Positions 57,141 through 64,000 of a stretch of DNA of 64,000 nucleotides are shown here, piece after piece. How positions within the stretch are numbered: position 1 is the stretch's first letter; the number at the start of each line of letters is the position of its first letter. Position numbers and translations under genes: made by a program. Under the pieces are notes generated by a model that saw only the letters and a list, made by a program, of their open reading frames with translations, ran no database searches and was not told the DNA's origin. Source of the DNA: Symbiodinium natans (taxonomy: Eukaryota > Sar > Dinophyceae > Suessiales > Symbiodiniaceae); assembly GCA_905221605.1 (NCBI GenBank), contig CAJNDS010002178.1, positions 252,693-316,692 on the forward strand, given 5' to 3'.

Positions 57141-57213
57141 CCGCAAACAGGCTAGTCGGTCGTGACTCTACCGGGGCCTGCCGAGGAGCCCGAAGGCCAC
57201 CCTTGGCAACAGA

Positions 57214-58142
57214 GTGGCGACACGCTGCATCCTGCTCGTCAGACTTTGTGTCACGTTGGGCCTCCCTGGCCTCCTTGACCAACCGCGAAAATCAATCTTG
57301 GCCTGGACATCATGGTGGATCTCAGCCCCTAAGAACAAGGGGGTCTCTGAATGGCAGTGTTCTTCGGGACTAGGATCTCGGACCGGTGGCTGTCGTCAAG
57401 GTGCACCTGCGAACACAAACCCTGCCGAACGCAGGGCAGTCTTTCAAAGGGTGCGGCAATCTGCCCTGGCCTAGCACTTGCTATCGCTCGCTCCTTTGCT
57501 GAGGATCTGAGGGGGTGTGCTCTGAGCTCGTGCCCAAAACGGCCTGCCCTCGAGTCAGTCATCGTCAACGACCTGTTACTGACAGCAAAGTGGTCCCTTC
57601 ACAGGGCTTGGTACTGGCAGAGATCAAGCCACATAAATATACTTGAGTTGTCAGTCGTGGTTTCATTGCTCACGGAGCTTGCAAAGACCAGGCAGTGGTC
57701 GAGGGTTATGGTCTCGGTCGACTCGCTGGTCACCAAGGGCAGCCTCGCCAAAGGCCGTTCTTCCAGCCTTGCATTGACCCTTCTTCTCAGGAAGGCTTCT
57801 GCAATTCAACTCGCGGCAGGTGTGCATTCGACATACCACTATGCGCCTACCCGCCTTAATATTGCAGACGATCCGACACGTGAGGCTTGCCTTCGAGAGG
57901 GCGCGGCAAGAGCTTTGCACCAGCGCCTGAGTCCGCTTGCCTTCCATCCGCTGGCTTGCATCAACCACGCTCGACCAGTTGCCGGCTGGGCGCGTCTTGT
58001 GCTAGTTTGCCTTTGTGTAAGGTGCCCTGCGGATTGGCGTCAAGTGAGTTCCCTTCTTGAAGCTGAGCTCCGGCCACCAGCGCCTGGCCATTCCTCTGGA
58101 ACCCCACACTTGGATATCCTGCAAAAGGCCCAGCTTGCTTGA
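57214..58142 (+). pseudogene. RNase H domain of the retroelement, preceded by a methylase-region remnant
   Basis: The frame 57214-57474 carries GLPGLLDQPRKSILAWTSWW, like the segment after the methylase-like region in related elements. Frame 57351-58142 then carries an RNase H-like fold: HINILELSVVVSLL with its acidic Glu, SRVMVSVDSLVTKGSLAKGR with an Asp, and PTRLNIADDPTRE with the last Asp. This order is typical of DIRS-group RNase H. A one-base shift separates the two frames. Confidence 0.7.
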
Positions 58143-59548
58143 CCTCTAATGTTGCTGCGCCAGCTGTCGAGGTCGGCCCCTCGAGAGTTTGCTGGGGCCT
58201 GGCCTTTCTGCCAGTTGCTGCCTTCGGCGTCTTTTTCCTTGTCGTTATCATATGCCTCGCACAGGGTTTGCATCTTAGTGAAGGGACCATCAGGTTTCTC
58301 CTCCTGCCTTCTATCACTGCTTCCTCTCGCTCCACTGCTTTTGCCGTGCACTGCTGCTCATTGGGTCTCAGTTCCTCATGTAGCCTGGTCTGCGCCAACA
58401 ATTCCCAGCACCACCAAGGCATCGCAGCCTTTGTCTTGCGCCTCAGCACCATCTTATGGCTCTGCTGCTGTCTGTGCGGGGGATTCTTCCCGTCCTCATC
58501 TCGTCAGGTCTCGTCGTCCATCCGTAGACTTAGTATTTCGTGGATAGTGCCCCTAGTCTTTCTAGGTAGCCTGGGATGTGCTCATGGCCTTTTTGCGCTG
58601 ACGAACGCTGGCCAAGCGCGTGCTGCTGTACGAAACTCCGTAAGACTGGTGCCGGATCGTGTGGTGAGGCCGCTTACGAGGACTAGGCGTTCGGCGCTGT
58701 TAGACCAGTTCGCCCGGTGGCTGGCTGACTCTGGTCGGCGTCCACTGAAAGAGCTTCTTGCCCTTCCTGCAGATCAAGCTGAGATTGTTGCGCAAGCTTT
58801 GGTTGATTTTGGTCTTGAGCTTTTTAGCTCGGGGCGGAGCTCTTCATCCTATGCTGAGACTATCAACGCGGTTGCTGCTGCAAGGCCCTTACTTCGACGA
58901 TTGCTAACCCAATCGTGGGACCTAGCTTTCGCTTGGCTTGCAGAAGAACCTCACATACATCATGTTGCAATGCCTGTCAGTGTGTTGTTGGGGCTTGTGG
59001 CTGCGGCGCTCGCTTGGGGTTGGCTTCGTGAAGCTGGGGTGTTCAGCCTGGCGTGGGCAGGTGTAGACTTGGTGCAACTTTTGGACGTTGCCCAAACCCT
59101 AAACCCTAAACCCTAAACCTTAAACCCTAAATTTGGTGACCTGGACACCAGTGAGAAACTCTTGCCCTGGTCGGCCAGCACCTTGCGAAAGAGGCTCCAT
59201 CTGCTTCTTGAGGCCCTCTGCTTATCGACGACGCATCAATGTGATTGTCGAGCTTTCGATTTGGGGTCTTTCAGACCGGGAGGGGCAACGTGGCTTGAGA
59301 GAACTGAAAATTCAGAATTGGTGCGGAGGCGCGGCCGCTGGCTGTCGGTCCGTGTCATGGAGATTTATCTCCAGGAGGTTGCTGCAGCCTCCTATGTGCC
59401 AAGACTTCAACCCCACCAACGCTGGCGCGTACAGGTCATGGCCCAAGCTTTCCCGCACTTGCTCAAGAAGGCAGCTTTCTTTTCACAAGCGAGGATCCCA
59501 CCCAGTGCGTGGTATTTTCTTCTTCGAGGTTCTGGCCACACAGGGTAA
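58139..59548 (+). pseudogene. Tyrosine recombinase of the retroelement, interrupted by a telomeric tract
   Basis: The first part (58139-59090) holds the N-terminal core-binding helices (YAETINAVAAARPLLRRLLT, then SWDLAFAWLAEEPHIHHVAM). The second part (59132-59548, same frame) holds the catalytic end: GSFRPGGAT with the second Arg, RRRGRW, and EIYLQEV with the nucleophile Tyr near 59365. Between them 59091-59131 is a CCCTAAA-type tract with one in-frame TAA. The region expected to hold the first catalytic Arg and the beta-hairpin Lys is missing, so the tract sits in a deletion. The enzyme cannot be active. Confidence 0.8.
59091..59131. repeat. Telomeric tract inside the recombinase frame
   Basis: About five CCCTAAA-type units, one CCTTAAA, flanked by recombinase coding sequence in the same frame on both sides. 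Confidence 0.9.
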
Positions 59549-59613
59549 TTTGCGAAACAGTCTTGGAAGAGTTGGAAGATGTGCCAGTTTTTCCTCTAGC
59601 CTCTGAACAAGTT

Positions 59614-59706
59614 CGTGAGGCAACTTTCGGAGGGCAGGTCTCAGCTGGCCTGTTTTGCAGTACAGTGCAATCGCCGGCCCTGCCTCCTCAACAACTCCTT
59701 TGCAGT
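59614..59706 (+). repeat. Split direct repeat B1
   Basis: 93 bases from cgtgaggcaactttcggagg to ctcctttgcagt; matches 59849-59941 with two substitutions. A frame in this region (59509-59754) is incidental. Confidence 0.95.
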
Positions 59707-59749
59707 CTGTGCAGCAGAAAAGCAGGAGCGAGTGCAGTAAGGCGCCATG

Positions 59750-59800
59750 CTTGATCCGTAAGCTGGCAACTGAATGTGTTTCGCAATCTTAAGCTGTTCA
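59750..59800 (+). repeat. Split direct repeat A2
   Basis: Identical to A1 at 54884-54934 and located between B1 and B2. Confidence 0.95.
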
Positions 59801-59848
59801 CCCGCCCGAACCCACCCTAGTCTGTGGGCCAGTTTTTGCTCAACAAGT

Positions 59849-59941
59849 CGTGAGGCAACTTTCGGAGGGCAGGTCTCAGCTGGCCTCTTTTGCAATACAG
59901 TGCAATCGCCGGCCCTGCCTCCTCAACAACTCCTTTGCAGT
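59849..59941 (+). repeat. Split direct repeat B2, right end of the element
   Basis: Matches B1. It is followed by gcttaat and then CCCTAAA units, so the right junction abuts a telomeric tract. Confidence 0.95.
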
Positions 59942-60075
59942 GCTTAATAAACCCTAAACCCTAAACCCTAAACCCTAAACCCTAAACCCGAAACCCTAAA
60001 CCCTAAACCCTAAACCGTAAACCCTAAACCGTAAACTCTAAACTGTCTTCTTGGGGGCCTGGCCTTCAAACTCAG

Positions 60076-60115
60076 GTACAACCGCTCCTCGAACTTGAAG
60101 CAGGCCGGCGCGCGG
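60076..60115 (+). other. Possible exon between telomeric arrays
   Basis: AG-GTAC...CGG-GT, reading YNRSSNLKQAGAR, with a phase compatible with the ligase exon ending at 54477. If real, the whole retroelement is intronic. There is no motif support. Confidence 0.25.
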
Positions 60116-60149
60116 GTTCGTTGCGGTCTCTTGGGTCGGGGCATTTTTT

Positions 60150-60475
60150 GGGGTTCCCTAAACCCTAAACCCTAAACCCTAAACCCTAAACCCTAAACCC
60201 TAAACCCTAAACCCTAAACCCTAAACCCTAAACCCTAAACCCTAAACCCTAAACCCTAAACCCTAAACCCTAAACCCTAAACCCTAAACCCTAAACCCTA
60301 AACCCTAAACCCTAAACCCTAAACCCTAAACCCTACACCCTAAACCTAAGCCCTAAACCCTAAACCCTAAACCCCAAACCCCAAACCCCAAACCCCAAAC
60401 CCTAAACCCTAAACCCTAAACCCTAAACCCTGAACCCTAAATCCTAAACCCCTAAACCCTAAACCCTAAACCCGT
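60150..60475. repeat. Long interstitial telomeric array
   Basis: About 45 CCCTAAA units, with a short run of CCCCAAA near 60370-60400. Confidence 0.97.
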
Positions 60476-60559
60476 AAGCATCTGCGCCAGAGGTTCTCGA
60501 GGAGATCCGCACGCCTGGGGCTTGGAAGTATGGAGGGGCTTCGCGGCTTCCAGGAGTTT

Positions 60560-60965
60560 CCAGGAGTTTACAGGGTTTAGGGTTTAGGGGTTTAGGGTTT
60601 AGGGTTTAGGTTAGGGGTTTAGGGTTTAGCGGTTTAGGGTTTAGGGTTTAGGGTTTGGGGTTTAGGGTTTAGGATTTGGGGTTTAAGGAGTTTATGGGTC
60701 AAGGAGTTTAGGGTTTAGGGCTTGGGATCTCAGGGAGGCTTAGAGGGTACCAATGGAGGTTGGGCTCTTAAGGGTTCAGGAGCTCCGAGGGTTTAGGGTT
60801 TAAGGGTTTAAGGGTTTAGGGTTTAGGGCTTAGGGTTCAGGGTATGGGGTTGAGGGGTTTAGGGTTTAGGGTTTAGGGGTTCAGGGTTTAGGGTTTAGGG
60901 CTTAGGGTTTAGGGTTCAGGGTTTTGGGTTTAGGGTTTCGGGTTTAGGGTTTAGGGCTTAGGGTT
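60560..60965. repeat. Degenerate TTTAGGG region
   Basis: About 400 bases of TTTAGGG and 8-base GTTTAGGG variants in the opposite orientation to the array at 60150. I see no exon in it. A small island at 60482-60560 upstream (VLEEIRTPGAWKYGGASRLP) is AG-preceded and open. Confidence 0.85.
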
Positions 60966-61225
60966 CAGGAGCTCGGAGGGTTAGGTTGGGTTTTAGGTTT
61001 CGCCGGGAGCTCGTCCTGGTGACGAGGTGAAAGAGCAGAGGAAATTCTTTGCAGGCATCGCTCGTAGTGCCTGCCCCGCGAAACTGGCGGCTCAACATCC
61101 ATGCGCCGGGGGCCCTAAACCCTAAACCCCAAACCCTAAACACTAAACCCTAAACCCTAAACCCTAAACACTAAACCCTAAACCCTAAACCCTAAACCCT
61201 AAACCTTAAACTTCAAACCGGCCAG

Positions 61226-62203
61226 GCACCCAAAGCGACTTGAAAGAGCGGGGCGGTGACGACGAGCATCCATTCGGGAGGTTTTCAGAGAGCTCAGAGG
61301 AGCCCGCGGGTTTAGGGGTTTCGGGTTTAGGGGTTTAGGGTTTAGGGTTTAGGGTTTAGGGTTTAGGGGTTTAGGGTTTAGGGTTAGGGGTTTAGGGTTT
61401 AGGGTTTGGGGTTTAGGGTTTAGGGTTAGGGGTTTAGGGTTTAGGGTCACTAAACCCCGAGCCCTCAAGTCAAGCCCAGGCAATATGTGCGGGCAAAGGC
61501 CGAGGGCAGTGCCGATGGCAGCGCGCAGGCCGCACTGGCTCAGGCTTATATCGAGGTTCCCAGAACCGCGGGAAGCCCTAAACCCTAAAACCCTAAAATC
61601 CTCAAACTCAAAAAAATCCTAAACCTCAAACCCTAAACCCTAAACCCTAGACCCTAAACCCTAAACCCTAAACCCTAAACCCTAGGGTTTATTTCTGAGT
61701 TCCCTCCTTGGGGTTTCAGATTCGAGGAGAACCTCAGGAGCCATCATGGGCCAACTTAGCATCAGGGTTTGAGTTTTAAGGATTTAGGGTTTTAGGGTTG
61801 AGGGTTTTAGGGTTTAGGGTTTAGGGTTTAGGGTTTAGGGTTTAGGGGTTTAGGGGTTTAGGGGTTTGGGGGTTTAGGGTTTAGGGTTTGGGGCTTGTAA
61901 GGTTTTAGGGTTTGAGGCTTTGGGCTATGCAGTAGAGCAGGCAACCAACCTTTTTTCGGGCGGCAGGTCTCACGCCTGCTCGTGGGGGACGTGGCTTTCC
62001 ACCGAGGGCGCATTAGTTTGCTTTTGGGTACTGTAGCCATTGTCATCTTAGCCTTTAGTTCCCGAAGGGTACTGGACGATCAAGTAGGGGTCTCAACCGA
62101 AGTATCTTCGTACACGGCCCCGTGCGGCGTGAGAGGTTCTGGTGGAGGCCGCCTTCTTGTTTTTTTGGAACGCTCCCTCAAGGAACATGCCTCCAAGCCC
62201 TAA
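61226..62203 (+). CDS. 3' part of a gene encoding a single-pass membrane protein, four phase-matched exons
   Basis: Exons 61226-61280 (TQSDLKERGGDDEHPFG), 61480-61555 (QYVRAKAEGSADGSAQAALA, then QAYIE), 61720-61766 (IRGEPQEPSWANLASG) and 61936-62203 join in phase with GT-AG introns, ending TAA at 62201. The last exon reads FFGRQVSRLLVGDVAFHRGR, then a membrane helix SLLLGTVAIVILAFSS, a basic stop-transfer SRR and a 40-residue tail. A likely upstream exon lies near 61044-61115 (RKFFAGIARSACPAKLAAQH). Introns are TTTAGGG/CCCTAAA tracts. No family recognised; one of the better-supported models here. Confidence 0.5.
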
Positions 62204-62219
62204 GCCCTAAGCCCTAAGC

Positions 62220-62330
62220 CCTAAGCCCTAAGCCCTGAACCCTAAACCCTAAACCCTAAACCCTAAACCCTAAACCCTAAACCCTAAACCCTAAACCCTA
62301 AACCCTAAACCCTAAACCCTAAACCCTAAG
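62220..62330. repeat. Telomeric array following the stop codon
   Basis: GCCCTAA units at 62198-62232 give way to about 14 perfect CCCTAAA units. The array starts immediately after the TAA of the preceding gene. Confidence 0.95.
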
Positions 62331-62699
62331 CACCCGAAACCTTGAACAATGTCTCGTTCATGGAGGCCGGGAGTCTCCCCGCCGCGCCTTCCCAGGCTGG
62401 CAGTTCTGGGCTTTTGGGGTTTAGGGGGGTTTAGGGTTTAGGGTTTAGGGTTTAGGGTTTAGGGTTTAGGGTTTAGGGTTCAGGGTTCAGGGTTTTCGGG
62501 CTTTACGGTCTGACCCCAAACCCTAAGCCCTCAAGCCTAAACCGACGCCTCAGACCCGAGGAGGCAAGATGAGCAAGACCTAAAGGGTTTAGGGTTAGTG
62601 TTTAGGGTTTAGGGCTTAGGGTTTAGGGTTTAGGGTTTAGGGCAAACATTAAAGTTTTGTGGTTCATTTCTGTTTCCTTTGCCTAATTACTAGCTCTTA

Positions 62700-62797
62700 A
62701 TCCGGAACGAGGGAATTGGTATCTTCTGTCCGTTTTTCCGCCCTTTAAGGGAATCGAAAAGGTACCAAATTCCGTATTTCCCTCCAAAGAACCAGAA
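62700..62797. mobile_element. Foldback element
   Basis: gggaattggtatctt and aaggtaccaaattcc are inverted repeats around a pyrimidine-rich centre, with ggaacgaggga and tccctccaaagaacc further out. Confidence 0.55.
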
Positions 62798-63005
62798 AGG
62801 TTAGGGGTTTGTTCTCAATAAGGTGGCAAAGCGTCAATCTGTTTTTAGCTGATTGGGGTTCGGGTTTAGGGGGGGGGTTAGGGTTTAGGGTTTTGCACCG
62901 TTCCTGCACCGCACAGCAAAATCACGAATCCCTAACGCCCTGAGCCTCAAACCGTAATAACCCTGCGCCCCCAACCCTAAAGCCTAAGCTCTCAACCTTC
63001 TGGAG

Positions 63006-63153
63006 CACGAGTGGCGACGCGCTTCTCCGCGCAAAGGCCCACAGGGCCAACATGGACGGAGTCTCCCGCCGCGTGTGCACGTGCGACATCTTCAGCGACA
63101 TCATCCACTTCCCTGATGGCACTAGCCTACCGCGGCACCTGCGGAAGTGCTGA
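63006..63153 (+). CDS. Terminal exon with very high GC3, unknown family
   Basis: Following CTGGAG, the frame reads TSGDALLRAKAHRANMDGVS, then RRVCTCDIFSDIIHFPDGTS and LPRHLRKC to TGA at 63151. Almost every third base is G or C, matching the convincing exons elsewhere. The upstream partner may include an ATG at 62350 (MSRSWRPGVSPPRLPRL). Confidence 0.5.
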
Positions 63154-63166
63154 AGGCGGGGACGTC

Positions 63167-63233
63167 ATGGCAATGGAGCTCGAGGCTGCGAAGTGGGGAC
63201 GGCCGCGTTTCCCAGGCAGACCCCAGTTTCTCA
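63167..63233 (+). CDS. First exon of the next gene
   Basis: ATG 14 bases after the previous stop reads MAMELEAAKWGRPRFPGRPQ and FL to a GTAACC donor. A telomeric tract follows. The rest of the gene is not identified. The very short spacing fits tandem unidirectional genes. Confidence 0.35.
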
Positions 63234-63363
63234 GTAACCCTGAAACCTAAACCCCCCTAAACCCTAAACCCTAAACCCTAAACCCTAAACCCTAAACCCT
63301 AAATTTCAGGCCTAGCGGCACGGGCCGGCCCCCGCCCCCCAAAGCACGAAACCTTGAACCTTG

Positions 63364-63477
63364 GCACTGTCTTCTCTTTCCCGTGTCTTTGTCCTCTCCT
63401 TCTCTCTGTCTCTCTTTCTCCTGCCTTCGCCCCCCCTCCCTCCCCCCGGCCCCCCCGCCGCGCGCGCGCGCGCGCAC
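63364..63477. repeat. Pyrimidine tract followed by CG repeat
   Basis: About 90 bases of C/T-rich sequence (tctctctgtctctctttctc) leading to C runs and an alternating CG run. Confidence 0.95.
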
Positions 63478-63689
63478 CCGCATCAGGAGCATCAGTGGGG
63501 TTGGTTTGGGGGCCTTAAAAGCATTCTATGCATGCGTTTTGCCTTCGAAAAACCTTCAGAAAACGCTGTAAACACGTGTTTTTTGGCTTGGGAAGCCTTT
63601 TGGGACCCAGGAAAGGGAGCATCATGAGCATCAGCGGCCTCCCCCAGGCCATCCAAAACCCCCTTAAACACGCCGATTGTATGTGCTTG

Positions 63690-63790
63690 AACGCTTGCGT
63701 GCCCACGAAACCCCCAAAAGCAAGACCCCGAATGCCCTTAAGGGCATTCGGGGTCCTGCTGTTCGGGTGTTTTGTAGGCACGAAGCCGTT
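63690..63790. other. Long inverted repeat with a 32-bp perfect palindrome at its centre
   Basis: The centre 63724-63755 is a perfect palindrome (gaccccgaatgccctt plus its complement). The arms extend imperfectly outward to about 63690 and 63790. A motif gagcatcatgagcatcagc flanks at 63618 and 63892. No gene is seen in 63234-64000 apart from this. Confidence 0.9.
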
Positions 63791-64000
63791 CGAGCGCGTA
63801 AAATGAGCGATTTTAGGGGCGTTTTTACGTGGACCCACAAAACACTCGGTATTTACGAGGTTTTCTGCTGTTGGAACACCCCCCCAAACCGAGCATCATG
63901 AGCATCAGCTGGGTCTCTCGGCCGTGGGCCCGGACCCCCCCACGAAGCCCAAGAGAAGCGATGGCTCGATGATGCGCCCGGACCCCGCGCATCAGCAGCA

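Larger units (their letters stand above)
54884..59941 (+). mobile_element. Decayed DIRS/Ngaro-type tyrosine-recombinase retroelement with split direct repeats
   Basis: The ends follow the A1-body-B1-A2-B2 plan known from PAT and Ngaro elements. A1 is 54884-54934 and A2 59750-59800 (51 bases, identical). B1 is 59614-59706 and B2 59849-59941 (93 bases, two differences). The body carries gag-like frames, an RNase H domain and a tyrosine recombinase, all on the + strand. Frames shift several times, and the reverse transcriptase core is missing: only about 200 bases separate the gag-like end from the region before RNase H. The element is therefore dead. It lies downstream of the last ligase-like exon, and telomeric repeats begin six bases after B2. 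The near-identical terminal repeats suggest recent arrival or conversion. Confidence 0.85.

Noticed and set aside
59509-59754. Separate gene downstream of the recombinase
   Set aside because: The frame consists of the recombinase tail read out of frame plus repeat B1; it is part of the element's end.
54884-59941. LTR retrotransposon or endogenous virus
   Set aside because: There are no long terminal repeats or integrase; the split direct repeats and tyrosine recombinase place it with DIRS/Ngaro-type elements.

Overview
This window looks like nuclear DNA of a dinoflagellate, though the exact lineage cannot be named from sequence alone. The evidence is threefold: a plant-type TTTAGGG telomere heptamer, genes that all seem to run on the + strand at short spacing (unidirectional clusters), and a decayed DIRS/Ngaro-type tyrosine-recombinase retroelement whose motifs resemble elements I know from Symbiodiniaceae. 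I found no spliced-leader acceptor, rRNA, tRNA or CRISPR array.

The dominant feature is hundreds of short CCCTAAA/TTTAGGG tracts, in both orientations and many variants, spread over the window. They do not form a chromosome end. The short unique islands between them repeatedly read as exons, with AG in front, GT behind, an open frame and phase-compatible joins. My main reading is that the telomere-like tracts are intron filler. Two assembled loci carry recognisable family motifs: an FkbM-type methyltransferase-like gene (about 2.1-7.1 kb) and the N-terminal half of a DNA ligase IV-like gene (about 45.6-54.5 kb). A third (0.25-1.9 kb) joins eight exons from ATG to stop without a phase conflict. 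The other models are weaker, because short AG...GT islands with open frames also arise by chance.

Layout: 0.25-10.75 kb, four tightly packed + strand gene models with telomeric introns. 10.75-24.8 kb, a telomere-poor, gene-poor block with an 857-bp tandem duplication and a diverged third copy. 24.8-28.6 kb, two gene models, one with a Thr-rich linker. 28,901-29,000, an assembly gap. 29.0-32.5 kb, satellites and VNTRs. 33.1-54.5 kb, many short multi-exon models with telomeric introns, foldback elements and homogenised heptamer/octamer arrays. 54,884-59,941, the DIRS/Ngaro-type element with split direct repeats, itself interrupted by a telomere tract. 60-64 kb, more telomeric tracts, one four-exon membrane-protein model, two gene ends and a long palindrome.

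All splice models were read by eye without transcripts. Exon edges, starts and gene limits are hypotheses unless stated otherwise.
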